64,000 bases of DNA. It comes from Bradysia coprophila (taxonomy: Eukaryota; Arthropoda; Insecta; Diptera; Sciaridae). Of the stretch, positions 11,248-22,734 are shown piece by piece. Position numbers and translations under genes: made by a program. Positions within the stretch are counted from its first letter, which is position 1, and each line of letters begins with the position of its first letter. The stretch lies in assembly GCF_014529535.1 (NCBI RefSeq), contig NW_023503325.1, positions 2,858,804 to 2,922,803 on the forward strand, read 5' to 3'. The notes below the pieces were generated by a model that worked only from the letters and a program-made list of their open reading frames with translations, was not told the origin of the DNA and did not search any database.

Positions 11248-11561
11248 GATTGACATCACGAATCGACAAGTAATACTTGTCCTTGTAGTATTGTCTAATA
11301 GAAGTGAGATAGCCAGGGCAGAGTTGCAACTGACGTTGAGGAATATCGACCTGATTTACGAAGAAAAGAAAAATGAATTGAAATGTAACTGAGCCGAATG
11401 GAGTGTTCCCACAAACGATCTTACTTTTGCAACTGCGTCAAAAAAGTTTCTGCCAACCAATTGCAGCTTCAATGCTTCCATACTTCGCCGCAATATCAAA
11501 TTCGACTGAATGTTTTGCGTTTGCATAATACTGCCATTCCCGCCGTTGCCACCACCACAAC
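11248..11561 (-). pseudogene. Piwi-clade Argonaute fragment fused to ferrochelatase copy
   Basis: Two exon pieces on the minus strand are separated by a normal GT..AG intron (11351-11424). The first (11561-11425) encodes LRRSMEALKLQLVGRNFFDAVAK, quoted here only as its core SMEALKLQLVGRN; this is the linker before PAZ in Piwi/Aub proteins. The second encodes VDIPQRQLQLCPGYLTSIRQ, the start of PAZ. It then passes straight to YYKDKYYLSIRDVNQ, the end of PAZ, so most of the PAZ domain is deleted. Next comes LKWNLQGDLL of ferrochelatase without a stop. Known Piwi proteins bind piRNAs in germline silencing. This remnant lacks PIWI and most of PAZ and should have no such activity. Confidence 0.75.
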
Positions 11562-11672
11562 CTTGGATATAAAAAAACCCGGTACATTAATTGGACGAAG
11601 TGTGGTTTTTTAAGTTAGCTTGATTATATAACAAAAGCTCACCTATAAATTCAATTATGGAACGATCGAAAT

Positions 11673-11888
11673 CTATCCTTGAATAGACACTAATGCCGTT
11701 TTTGCATCGTTGTCATTGTGAAAAATAACAAGACAATAGTCGCCGAGGCAGAATGTTTTTTCACAATTGTTGACATCACACGCGTTTAAAAAATTATTCA
11801 ACTCTAATAAAGTGCAATGACCGTACCGACTAATTATTATTTTATTTGAGGTCCTTTCAACTATCGCGTTCAATTCGGTTAACGGCAT
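11673..11888 (-). CDS. Possible exon, weakly RRM-like, unknown
   Basis: A 71-residue open frame directly upstream, on the same strand, of the Piwi-ferrochelatase mosaic. The pattern CLVIFHNDNDAKTAL loosely recalls the second half of an RNA-recognition motif, but the match is weak and the first half is not clear. It may be another captured exon of the mosaic locus or chance. No confident start, splice site or function. Confidence 0.25.
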   Translation of the reverse strand: MPLTELNAIVERTSNKIIISRYGHCTLLELNNFLNACDVNNCEKTFCLGDYCLVIFHNDNDAKTALVSIQG

Positions 11889-13429
11889 TGCAATCTGAAC
11901 TCGAAATGAGCTTTATTACGAACATTATGAGTCTGTGGAAATTGTTATCGTCACTACCGCAAAAATCAGCGATAGCACTGCCTTCGAGTCGGTCTTTTGA
12001 GATACGAAATTTGAAAATCATTTGTTAGGAAATTAAATTTACTTTACTAGTGAGTGAATGTGGACTTTCGTTCACTAGTGAAAACCATAATATATATACC
12101 AGAATAAATTCAATTTCCTCTCCGTTTGCGTGACAGTTCTTTTGTTCTATTTTACAACTGTCATGTAGACGGAGGCTAAACGGAGTGCTCTTTTTAAGTG
12201 GAAACTATACTTTACTCATTGTGGAACGATAAAGTTAATCATTGTTCGAAAATTATACTGCCAACTTGAAGTATTATATACCTTTTCGATTTTTTTTAGA
12301 TTGCAGAACTTCGTTGTGAATTATTTGACTGAACGTGAAAACGGCGATTTTTATATCCCAGTCCGGTCCAGTTGTTGTATCGCTCATATTTCCGTCTCAA
12401 AATTCAAAAAATTAAATTCATATTATAAAATCCGATATTCAACATTAGAAGAAAAGATTTACTTTTTGAACACAGCCAATAAACGAAGATTTTTTAAACA
12501 ATATATTGCTGTAAATTTTGGGATTAACTACGCTCAATCTACGATAAATGGACGGCATGATTAAGTATAGAAATGACATATGTATGCATTGTTTACACAG
12601 ATAAAAAAGGATTCAAATTGGAAGGTCCAAGGAGATTACTTCGAAAAAGTATTTCTTAATGTATTGTATTTTCAATTGCAGCCAGGAACTGAAGAATTAG
12701 AATTCCATCAGGTATTAAAATTGCAGCTAAGCGATGATACTAGGCCCCACCACTTGGGAGGGTCAGGTCCATTGACTGGCATTTTTTTCTATAATTCCAG
12801 TCTTAGTTTTCTAACCATTTTTAAATGAGGTGGTGTTTTTGAGATCACAAAATTAAAGTCACATGAAAAGGTGACGTCTCTTTTATTTAGAAAACAGCAG
12901 TCATCACATGCTTCATTTTACTCAAATTTCACGCAAACATTGTCGTATATCCCAGATTACCAGTCCAATAAAAATCCAATGTTCGAATTTAACCACATGA
13001 ATTATGATACTGGTCGAAAACACTTAATATTTTCAAATCGGCGATTTTAGAAGTCTCTGAGAATTACTCGAGTTATCGTGTTATCAAGCAAGCAAGATTG
13101 TTCTAGACTTCTAGATTGTTGCAAAAATTTCGTGCCTAAAGTGCTCGGGCATTATCCCCTACGTGTTAAGTTATCACGATAACAAGGAAAAAGCGTGTTA
13201 GTATAATTTCTCCCATATCGTTGTTACAACATCACAAAATTATAGTCACATGAAAATTCAACGTCTCTTTTATTTAGAAAACAGCAGCCATCACATGCTT
13301 CATTTTACTCAAATTTAATTTAATTTTCTGCAAAAACAAAAAGAGCTATGAGTTGCTGGCCCAGCGAGCGATGTTTTACTCTTTTGCTCTATACTGTCTC
13401 CTAAGATGACATGAATAATCCCCCAGTCT
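11889..13429. other. Repeat-rich spacer
   Basis: No gene recognised. An 87-residue plus-strand ORF (12301-12564) has unremarkable sequence. A block of about 110 bp occurs twice in direct orientation (about 12843-12925 and 13227-13310), sharing TCTTTTATTTAGAAAACAGC. The word ATTACTCGAGTTATCG near 13065 recurs at 16840 and in the 60-64 kb repeats. Near 12740 a block GGTCAGGTCCATTGACTGG matches one at 61030. Confidence 0.45.
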
Positions 13430-13940
13430 AATAAGATCCACAAGCATCCATTAACATCCAGTCCAACATCATCAATTAGAAGTTTATTCATTCCAACAAT
13501 ATCCGCTGTCCAATAACATCCATTGGAAAAATTTCCAGGTGATTATGGCCGAGTGCAAAAGCGACGGTCTGAATATTGTGGAGTTCGATAGTATCCACTG
13601 TCGAATAGAATTCATTACAGTAATATCCATTTCAATTTCGTCTAGTTGAATATAAATTACTGTCCGTTAACATCCATTTGAATATTGCCCATTTGAACAG
13701 CGACCAGTCCAATAACATCCTCTGTCTATTTTCGTCCATTCAAATATCATCCAATGTCCAACAAAATCCATCTCAAAAGCTTGCGCTCCAATATCATTCA
13801 GTTCAACAAAATCCACTGTCCATTATTATCCGCTTTAAAAAAATCCACTCTAAAATCGTCCAGTCCAAAAAAATTCACTCCAGTCCAATAACATCCCACG
13901 TCCATTAACATCCACTTCAATAATGTCCATTCCAATATCA
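13430..13940 (+). repeat. Degenerate minisatellite, left arm of a large inverted repeat
   Basis: Many imperfect copies of a short unit resembling TCCAATAACATCCA. From about 13665 to 13940 it is the inverse of 15918-16180. The two arms encode the same spurious peptide on opposite strands, starting MNIAHLNSDQ, which confirms close identity. Confidence 0.8.
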
Positions 13941-14093
13941 AGCAGCACAGCTTCTTATCGCACAATTTAACATTTTCCGCTGTTTTATTTACAACCACTC
14001 ATCCCAATAATGATATCAGTTCATTTGGAAGTAATATTAGCACTACCATAAAATAGTTTGGTTTTTAGTTTGGAATAGCTATTTTGCTAACTA

Positions 14094-14389
14094 GTTAGTG
14101 ATTTATCAGTGGTTGGACTAAGCCTAATCCGTCCTTTACTTCTATATACTCAGTGAAGAATATAACCTGAAGTGAATCACAGCGAGCTGGCGTTCCCCTT
14201 CTTCATTACACAGCTGAAATGCCTATCAAAATGGAGCTAAAAACAAAATAAAACAAAATAAAAACAAACAGAGTTTAGCACTCTTCCTTTACCCTGGACC
14301 CTGTGATTCACTTCAGGTTATATTCTTCACTGAGTATATAGAAGTAAAGGACGGATTAGGCTTAGTCCAACCACTGATAAATCACTAAC
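14094..14389. repeat. Inverted repeat with 89-bp perfect arms
   Basis: The arms 14094-14182 and 14301-14389 are exact or nearly exact inverse copies around a 118-bp loop. They start GTTAGTGATTTATCAGTGG. It lies between the two minisatellite arms. Confidence 0.85.
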
Positions 14390-14397
14390 AAAATAAT

Positions 14398-14816
14398 TTT
14401 ATCTACTGTAAGTTGAAAATATTCATAATTTTCAGCATGAATCTAGTTAGCAAAGACAGTCAATTTACGCACGAAAACTAGTTAGTAAATGGGCTTGTTT
14501 TGCGCACTCGTATCGGCAACACATCGTGTGCGCAAAACCCCATTTACTAACGTGTTAGCAACAAGGTTTTATCTACTGTTAGTTGAAATATTCATAATCT
14601 TCAAGCAAAACACATCAACACAAAATCCTACTACACATGATCGTAGTAGGATTCTGTCAATTGCGTGCGCATAAATTTATGTATTGGTTATATGCATAAG
14701 GTATATAACCAATATAGAAACTTATGCGCACGGAAATTTTCGTGCGTAAATTGACTGTCTTTGCTAACTAGATTCATGCTGAAAATTATGAATATTTTCA
14801 ACTTACAGTAGATAAA
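14398..14816. repeat. Inverted repeat with 80-bp arms and nested hairpins
   Basis: The arms 14398-14477 and 14737-14816 are inverse copies, starting TTTATCTACTGTAAGTTGAA. Inside lie two more hairpins, one around GTTTTGCGCACTCG (14497-14540) and one around TTGGTTATATGCATAAGGTA (14660-14732). It abuts the preceding inverted repeat with a 8-bp gap. Confidence 0.8.
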
Positions 14817-15024
14817 TTTAATTTAGACGTTCAATAAATATAGTTTTTCATTCATCAACAAAATAATTTGTTGAATTTCTAATGCGGAATATTTGATGTT
14901 ACAGTTCTCCTAGGTGTATCCAAAAGTCTAAGCAATGTGTCTAAAAATCCATAATAAATATGACGAAATACAGTAGAAATAATAGAAATCTATTAGTTGT
15001 AATACAATGGGATTTTTTGATGTA

Positions 15025-15426
15025 AGGTCCCTGACCATGATGTGTGGTATTGTGACAATTTTTAACTTTGTACGTCGTTTTCTTGAAAGCCTTTGACATC
15101 CAGGAGTAATGGCTAACTTTATTGTGAAGATTGAACAGTTGGCTTCGCAATTAATCAAACATTAATCGATATTTAAAGAATTTCTTTAACTAAGTTTAAT
15201 TTTTCAATTGGATCGAGATTTGCGTTATGGTGTCCATGATTTGTGGTATTTTATATGAAATTCAATAGAGACCGATATTTATACCTCCTCTAAAGCGTCA
15301 TACAAATTATACCGCCAATCAAAGTCCAAGAGAATCGTAATTTGCGGTATAATGTATTTTACATGTAAATTTACATAAGCAAATCATGATCATGTTTTCG
15401 CATCCGCTAATCATGGTCAGGGACCT
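15025..15426. mobile_element. 402-bp MITE with TA duplication
   Basis: Termini AGGTCCCTGACCATGAT and ATCATGGTCAGGGACCT, flanked by TA on each side (15023-15024, 15427-15428), as in Tc1/mariner-type elements. No ORF of note. Confidence 0.75.
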
Positions 15427-15659
15427 TACTTTGCCCAAGAAACGATTGGCTCTATTCGTGTAAGGAAAATCGAGCTGTTTCGATTCGAAGGTTCTTACAC
15501 TATTCGTATTGAGTTGTTTCAATCATCGCTACCATCGCTATGAAAGCACCGAAAGCACACACATCGGGTGTAAATAGTCCACAATAGTTTTACTACTTGT
15601 ACCCGCCGGGTGCAAATAGTCACTTCCTAAAAAGAAATTGAATAACTCTCTTGTCACTC

Positions 15660-16230
15660 CTTCCCTGTTAATGATGTATAATATTAAAGTGGATATTGTT
15701 GGACTGGGCAATATTGAACTGGATTTATTTCTACAGTAGCATTTCGTATGCTTTTGAATTGGAAAATATTAAACCGATCGATATTAAATTGGAAATTATT
15801 GGACAGAGAATTTTGTTGTACCAGCAAATATTGAATAGGATTTTATTGGAACGGATGTTACTGGAAAGTGGGATCTATATGAACTTGACGGAATTGAACT
15901 AGGCGATCTTAAGTTGTATGATATTGGAATGGACATTATTGAAGTGGATGGTAATGGACGTGGGATGTTATTGGACTGGACGATTTGAGAGTGTTTTTTT
16001 TAAAGCGGATAATAATGGACAGTGGATTTTGTTGAACTGAATGATATTGGAGCGCAAGCTTTTGAGATGGATTTTGTTGGACATTGGATGATATTTGAAT
16101 GGACGAAAATAGACAGAGGATGTTATTGGACTGGTCGCTGTTCAAATGGGCAATATTCAAATGGATGTTAATGATAGGTGGAAGTTATTGTAATCGATCT
16201 TTATGGACGGCTGGATGTTATTCAACTGGG
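15660..16230 (-). repeat. Degenerate minisatellite, right arm of the large inverted repeat
   Basis: Inverse partner of 13430-13940, made of imperfect GGATNTTATTGGA-like units. The best pairing is 15918-16180. Confidence 0.8.
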
Positions 16231-17400
16231 GGATTATGCGAGTTACCGTCTCCTAAAAAGCGCTATGAGTGGAAGGTCCAGCGAGGTACGTTTAACTCCT
16301 AATATGAGTCTCCTATATAGTCTACTAAAAGCGCTGAAAAGGTGGCATATTTCTTGCCTACCTCTATTATTACGAGTTTTATTTTTTCAAGATCTTGAAA
16401 AAATAAAACTCGTGTTCACACTCGTTCAAACATTTTAGGAATAAAAAAATTCTTTTAAGAATACGATTTAACGCAAAAATTGTCGTATATCCCACATGTT
16501 ACTAGTCCAATTAAATTCCAATGTTGCAAAAAAATTTGAAAATCGGGTAAAAATTACTCAAGTTATCGCGCGGTAACAAGAAAAAGCGTCTGTGTAGAAT
16601 TTCTCCCATCGCGTTGTTCGAACATTATCCATCTGCAAACTAAGCCTCAAGAGTTTCAATCTTCGTCGATTAAGACAAAATCTTTGAAATCTGATATCGG
16701 AATTATGGAAGTTATCGCGGTAACAAGGAGAACTATCTCTATTGAGAATTACTCCCATCTCATTACCCCAATATTGCCCATTTACGAACCCAACCTCATG
16801 ATTTTCATTCTCGGTCGCTTAAAACCAAAATTTTGAAAATCGGTTAAGTATTACTCGAGTTATCGAGTCCACAAGTGTACGGGCGTTTTCTGTATTTAAC
16901 GTTTTTTGTCAATGTAGAACATTTTCAAAATATCAAAGTGAACTTAGCGTTGCGGACATTAAAGGGTATTTTCTTTCAGTCAAGGGAATAATATAATACA
17001 AAGATATATTATTTCTCATTTATGATTACAGTCCCTACTAATGATAACAGATGTCGAGTCGAGATGTCACGTCATGTGTTTTTTTTTTTTTTTTTTTTTT
17101 TGATTTTTGAACTAAGGTCTCGATCGAGGTCTCGATAGATTAAAATGCAATCACTCTAGCGACTCTATGATCTGCTGTTAAATTAAAGTGAGTCTCAAAT
17201 CAATTAAATTTTAATTCCCAAGATGATTAAAAGATTAATATCTAGGTTGAAAATTCACTTTGCCGCCAAATATTGCATTTGTTTGGATGTTGTACAATGT
17301 AGAGCCATTCTGCACTACCGTATCCTGCCGTATCGACAGAATGTTGTTGTTTACCTCTTTTTAAACCGCTTTTCCCTCTATCTGGAATAACATCCGAACC
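16231..17400. other. Repeat-derived spacer before XRCC3
   Basis: Holds several copies of a motif family around ATTACTCGAGTTATCG and CGCGGTAACAAG (16555-16870), also found at 13065 and in 60-64 kb. A run of 23 T lies at 17079-17101. The last 120 bp would be the XRCC3 promoter and 5' UTR, and no clear TATA box stands out. Confidence 0.45.
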
Positions 17401-18813
17401 ATGAACGTTTCCATTGAATGCTTGTCACAATTGTTACCGGGACATCTGGTGAGACGTCTTCGGGAAGGTGAGAATGGACTAGTTAAATTTGACTACGAAT
17501 TGCTGAGGTGTTCGTTTTCCAGCAAATTGCACTGGCACGACGTATTCGGTTCTTGCGACTACAGATGAAAAATTCAAAGAACTTAATTTTACGACATTGG
17601 AAGTGCTGGAAATACGAAATGCTGTTTCACAATTTGTAATGCCCCGTCATCAACCATTAACGAGTTGAGTGTAGCAATCAATTCACTTCCAAAGTCATTC
17701 ATCTAAATCACAGCAATTGAATTCAGGTGCAGAGTGCATAGCGATTGGAAAGTGGAAACGGATTACAAGTGGCTGCAGGGCTATCGATAGAATACTTGGC
17801 AACGGTATATCGACTGTTGGAATAACTGAAATATGCGGAGAGGCTGGTAGTGGAAAGTCCCAGCTATGTTTGCAATTGGCTGTAACGGTTCAACTTCCCG
17901 AATATCTAGGTGGACTGGGACGAGGTAATTTTCAAGCAAATACAATGGGACAAGCTTAATACAAATTGTACGGTTCAGGTGCGGTTTATATCAGTACGGA
18001 ATCTTCAGTGCCGGTATCAAGGACCTTCGATATTGCTCAACATTTCAAGAAGCAGCACGGTGGTCAGGTGGATCACATCAATTTCAGCGACAACATTTTC
18101 ATCAAGGAAGTGCTCACTGAGGTATTTGCAGAATAGTCAATTCCACGTGAAACTTTGGATCTGACATCAATCGATGATGTAGAATTTTCCCTTGAATTAC
18201 AGTGATCCGATCAATTCGAAGTGTCTTGGATCGGCCAGAATGTTTGATAGGAAGCCATCTCGTTAAGCGACAAATTTTAATAGAATGATCTTTCGCAGAC
18301 GGAGCTACTCGAATGTGTAAATCATGGTCTACCAATTCTGATGAACCGTAGTCGCGTTGGCCTATTAATAATTGATTCGATTGGCGCAGTATTTCGGATC
18401 GCAAGTAATTATATCGCAAGAGCTGAACAAATGAGAGACTTGTGTGAGGCTCTACTCAAACTGTCCGAAAAACATCGTTGTGCTGTGGTATGCGTTAATC
18501 AGGTGATGACTATAAATGGCCGGGAAACGCACCAACTATCAGCTAACCGACTTTTTGTGTCTAGATGTCGGCTGTCATCAATAGTAAAACGTCCGCATCA
18601 CCCGAAAATCAGAACGTTCCATGTCTCGGTTTATTGTGGGCAAATTTGGTCACCACACGACTGCAAATTCATCACAACAGTAGGACGTTGGATGAAAATT
18701 CACAATCAACATTACAGCCGGTTCGGAAGATTAGAGTGATGTTCGCACCCGATCTGAGACAAGACTCGGCAGAATTCATAATTACATCGAACGGAGTTAA
18801 TGATATCAAGTAA
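17401..18813 (+). CDS. XRCC3: XRCC3-type RAD51 paralog (spindle-B ortholog)
   Basis: Six exons: 17401-17467, 17523-17663, 17727-17924, 17979-18121, 18299-18502 and 18565-18813. All introns are GT..AG and all phases agree, giving 333 residues, close to the ~346 of human XRCC3. The Walker A motif is GEAGSGKS at residues 107-114, after ITSGCRAIDRILGNGI. The exon 4 start reads GAVYISTESSVPVSR, the usual substrate-facing strand. Walker B is GLLIIDS with Asp209, and VVCVNQ ends exon 5. The C-terminus has LGLLWANLVTTRLQ and IRVMFAPDL, typical of XRCC3. The protein assists RAD51 in homologous recombination in the nucleus; in Drosophila it serves meiotic double-strand break repair. Intron 4 (177 bp) is the longest. 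The gene appears intact, without disabling changes. Confidence 0.93.
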
Positions 18814-18923
18814 CGTAAGATCTGAAATAAGATTTTCTTCTTTCCACATTTTGTTTAAACATTTGGTTACCGTGTACCTTGTACCTTTTAGTGAATACTG
18901 TGATTGTACCTAACATGTTTTAG

Positions 18924-18929
18924 AATAAA
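18924..18929 (+). promoter_or_regulatory. poly(A) signal AATAAA of XRCC3
   Basis: AATAAA 111 bp downstream of the XRCC3 stop codon. Confidence 0.55.
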
Positions 18930-20170
18930 TAATTAAATTAACCTGTCACAGACGGCAAATTAACAGTTTTACTGTTTACACTATTAGTTCATTTGAATAT
19001 TTACATAGATTGATTGTTAGAAATCTTTTACTTCATTTGTTTTGAACATGCTTTTTGCTATATAAGACCTCATCAGTCAGAGCTTGTCGTTTATTTTTCC
19101 TGTCGTTGTCGATAACAGATGACAGCCGTTTGTAACAGGTTAAATTGAAGGTAATGTGACCTGACCTTGTTGTACTAACAAAGTTTCTCACACGTGAGAC
19201 TAGGATAACACTAAAACTTATCAAAGATGACGTCGCCACTTCAGTGTTGCCAAAACGGTTTAAAATCATTGATAAATTTTACTTTTTGACCGACCCCCAA
19301 ATGTCTGACGAGAACTCGAACCTGATTTCGACCGAAACCTGAACTAAGATTTCAGGTTCAACCGGAACATGACCTGAACCTGAAATTTTCGATTTCAAAC
19401 CGAACTTGAACCGAACCTGAATTGGTTCCACCCGAATCTGACCCGAACCCGAAATTGTTCGTGAAAATTTGTGATTACTGGAAAGTTTCAGGTCAAACCC
19501 GAAAGTAAAAGTTCGACTTAGATAGTATGCAGATGCATACCAGTATACCAGTGGAAAAAATAGTTGGTTTTTTCTCCATCACTTATTCACTCGAATATAT
19601 CTCGTTGGCTCTATTTTCAGCGACACTCAACAAATGTATTACGAATTAGGTAATGAAAAGCATCCGAATTATCAAGTTCAAGTTTAATCTCTCTGCATTA
19701 CTCATTGTTTTAAAAACAATCATAAAGACACAGACGATTGTATTACCGTGATCTGTATACGTCACACCAATTATCTGTTTATGTAATGTGGAGAGACAGA
19801 CTACAACGTGGTTTTGTTTGTTGACACAACGTTGTAAATATTTGAATGTTCATTTTGGGTTGGCTGAAAATGGAGTCTCGATTCTCCGAGATTATATGCG
19901 ACATTAAATGTGTAAAATGTTGAGTAAAAATTTGTTCCTAACTATTTCACACAAATGTGTATGCCAATCGATAAAACTCCATAAAAGAAGCAAACCTAGC
20001 TGAATATGGCTCTTATTCTTTAAAAACAGTGGAGATATCAACATTTGAATGTGAAATCCCATACAAAAATTTAAAATATCGGATTCGTCCGCTTTTTTAT
20101 ACAGGGCTTTCTACCATACCACTAAACGCGTGGATTATTTGTTTGACGATTTTTGTTATCTAGCGCTAAA
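18930..20170. other. Spacer with dispersed and simple repeats
   Basis: No gene recognised. A block at 18945-19150 (CACAGACGGC..., then TTTTACTTCATTTGTT...) has relatives at 51305-51420 and 53565-53930. From 19315 to 19465 there is a degenerate simple repeat of ACCTGAACC-like words. Confidence 0.5.
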
Positions 20171-20452
20171 AGGGTAGCCCTAGTGCATATCTCGGTAACC
20201 GAACATCGTAAAAAATCTAAATTGGTGGCAGAGTGAAGGTATTCGAACCAAATGTAGAATGGAATTGAAAAAAATGAAGTAATCGTTGGCGGGTTGAGCG
20301 TGCCTGACAAATTGTAAATTGGGAAATTTGTGATTTCCCTCAACCAGCCAACGAAAATTTTATTTTTCAATTCCACTCTTCATTTGGCGTCAATACCTTC
20401 ATTTTGACACCAAATTAGATTTTCTACGATGTGCGGTTGTCATTCTAGCCCT
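20171..20452. mobile_element. Foldback MITE, ~282 bp
   Basis: Inverted arms of about 110-120 bp. AGGGTAGCCCTAGTGCATAT pairs with the complement ending TTCTAGCCCT, and GTTGGCGGGTTGAG pairs with CTCAACCAGCCAAC near the centre. Arms are diverged. No target duplication was established. Confidence 0.7.
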
Positions 20453-20932
20453 TCTAGACAACAAAGGTCGTTGAATGAATGATTTACGTGTAGAGTGATG
20501 TAACAATTTGGCATAGGTTACATGCCGTCGTCCTATGACAGACTCAAAGTTGCGCACTGCCGTTGCGCACTGCCGTTGCGCACTGGTCTGTTAAAATGTT
20601 ACCAAAACACCAAAAGCAAATTCTTTTTTGAACCTTTTGTAGTGGTTGCGAAGAATATTTTCCCTTCACGAAATGTGCGGCTACTTTTTCAACTACTTCA
20701 GGCAGGTGCTTCCACAGTGCATGGATGAATGATTGTCTCTTAATGGAATTGCTAATTTGTAAAATTGTGCTGGACTAACGATTGTTGCTGCTGGACATCA
20801 AAACAACTGCCACAGTCTGAGATTATTCAGTGCTATAATTACATAAATATTGTGTCCTACACCAAAAAAGTATAACAAAATTGCGTATAAATTCCATCAT
20901 TTCGGCTGCATGCACCAGCTCTGCACCTTGCG
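20453..20932. other. Downstream flank of ferrochelatase
   Basis: No gene recognised. TTGCGCACTGCCG is repeated in tandem near 20553-20585. The right part would be the ferrochelatase 3' UTR; no canonical AATAAA is obvious. Confidence 0.45.
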
Positions 20933-22734
20933 CTAAGCACAAAATTTCGTGTACCATTTCTTACTCTCTAAACACCGTGGATTCACACAGTGCGGACATC
21001 GCATTAAGAATTTAGGATTGACGGTGACCGAACTATTCAAATGATTGATTACGATATCGGATAAAGCGTTTATAAATATTGGATGATCATTCGGTGCGGC
21101 TGCTCTACCAATCCGTTCAGCGCCAATCTTTTCGAGTTATATTTCGATTAAATTCGATCGTTGCGGATACTTGTTTTATGTGATTATCACTCACCTCTTT
21201 GGCTAATTCATCACAGTATTCAATGTCAAGTTCATGCAACGTTTCAATGTGCTCGTTCACGAACGCTATCGGTACGAGTATAAAATTTTTCTGACCTTGT
21301 TTCACATAGCCCTGTTTTGGTCGAAGATTCAACAAATAAATGAAAAATCGGTTGAACGTCTGACGAAAAAGACATACCTTCAGGGCATCATCGGTAAATG
21401 GTTCGAGCCATGGTAATGGACCGACTTTCGATTGCCACGCCAAGCTATATGGATTGCAATGTTTCAATTCATTCATTACTAACTGAACGGAAGCACCAAC
21501 TTCCGATGGATAAGCGTCTCCTCTGTTTACAGCCTTGAATTAAAAAAAAAAGTTTTAGAATTAGGATATTGTTGAGCCACGGGTTATCTGAGTGGAATTG
21601 CATTCAAGACTACAATGGGTGATGGCAGTCTCCTCCTATCAATATTTGGAGCAGCTATCGGAAATTTGGTCGCTTCTGGGAAGTGAATGTTCTTGTGAAA
21701 AGTGAAGACATATTGAGGATTAAGCAGCCGAAAAAATTACTTGTTGACATTATAGCGTCGCCAAGACGACATACCTCGAATTAGCGCCAATAATAACGAT
21801 AAATTAACATTTTCCGATAATTATGTCCGATCAACGTGTCAAGTGTTTTCGTAATCAGGGATATTAATCGTCGTCTATCAGCCTCGTTGCTTATCTCACG
21901 AAACTTACCTTCAGCGGAAGCGAATGGGCCGAAAACAAAATGATAACTTCGTTGCGAATGTCCTCCGGGAATTTCTTCAATTCGTCTTTGATACGCTCAG
22001 CGAAAGTTTTCACCAGCAACGGATGCGTGGCCCAGCGATCAATAATGCTCCATTTGATGTTTTTGGGAAAATCGCTACAAAGAAACACGCCATCAGTGAT
22101 CATAATGAACCAATTTTAAACAAATGAACCGTCATGCTAACCGCTTCCTGTAGTGTTGGTAAATCGAATTGAAGCTGGACCCAGACGTGGCACAACTATA
22201 TTGGGGATATTGTGAAAAGATTACGACTCGTTCCGGTGAGTCTTTTTCAATTTGTTGTAATGTGTCCTCGGTCAGCGGATTGACATAACGAAAGCCAACA
22301 TAATGTTTGTGCGGTGCTGTATTCGGAGATAATTTATCCAGTTCCTTGCATAGCAAATCACCCTGTAGATTCGTCCATTTCAATATTGGTGATCCGCCAC
22401 CGATTTCCTTGTACTTCTTTTGAACTTCTTCCGTACGACGTTGAGCAATCCATGGTCCCAATTTGCTGAATTGATATTTTGTTAATCTAAACTGCGTACA
22501 ACACTACAACAATGGAACGTACCTTTGGAACGGCAACTGAATCATATCCCGATCGGTCATTATTCTCAGCAGATAATCGTGCACCTGATCTGTAGTTTGT
22601 GGGCCGCCCATATTTAACATTAAAATTCCGGTTTTCGGTTTAGCTTGGGTGGAAATGCTAAAATTCCTTGACCACAGACATCTGCCGGTATGGGGTACAT
22701 TACCTGCACGCAAGAATTGATAAAGTGATAACAT
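20933..22734 (-). CDS. FECH: Ferrochelatase, mitochondrial
   Basis: Six exons on the minus strand: 22734-22523, 22465-22142, 22074-21909, 21533-21378, 21311-21195 and 21127-20933. All phases agree and give 389 residues. The enzyme inserts ferrous iron into protoporphyrin IX, the last step of heme synthesis, at the mitochondrial inner membrane. The first ~30 residues form a presequence (basic and hydroxylated, no acidic residue before [10 protein letters not shown]). Seen motifs are NMGGP at 41-45, IGGGSP at 92-97, SQYPQYSC with Cys162, SAHSLP with His229, and [12 protein letters not shown] with His307 and Glu309. Cys369, Cys372 and Cys377 in CPHCVNPRC, with Cys162, match the four [2Fe-2S] ligands of animal ferrochelatases. 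The exon 6 acceptor has a poor pyrimidine tract, but the join restores the family sequence. Introns are 57-67 bp except one of 375 bp. A rearranged partial copy lies at 10176-11247. Confidence 0.95.

Noticed and set aside
12301-12564. 87-residue plus-strand ORF as a gene
   Set aside because: No recognisable family, and no convincing splice partners or poly(A) signal. Left as unassigned.
13678-16160. Identical 74-76 residue ORFs on opposite strands
   Set aside because: Products of minisatellite inverted arms; low-complexity translation.
17079-17101. Poly-T run as a retroposon tail
   Set aside because: No flanking target duplication or element body was found on either side.
17910-18164. 84-residue plus ORF over an XRCC3 intron
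   Set aside because: It crosses a clear intron in a different frame; the spliced XRCC3 reading explains the region.
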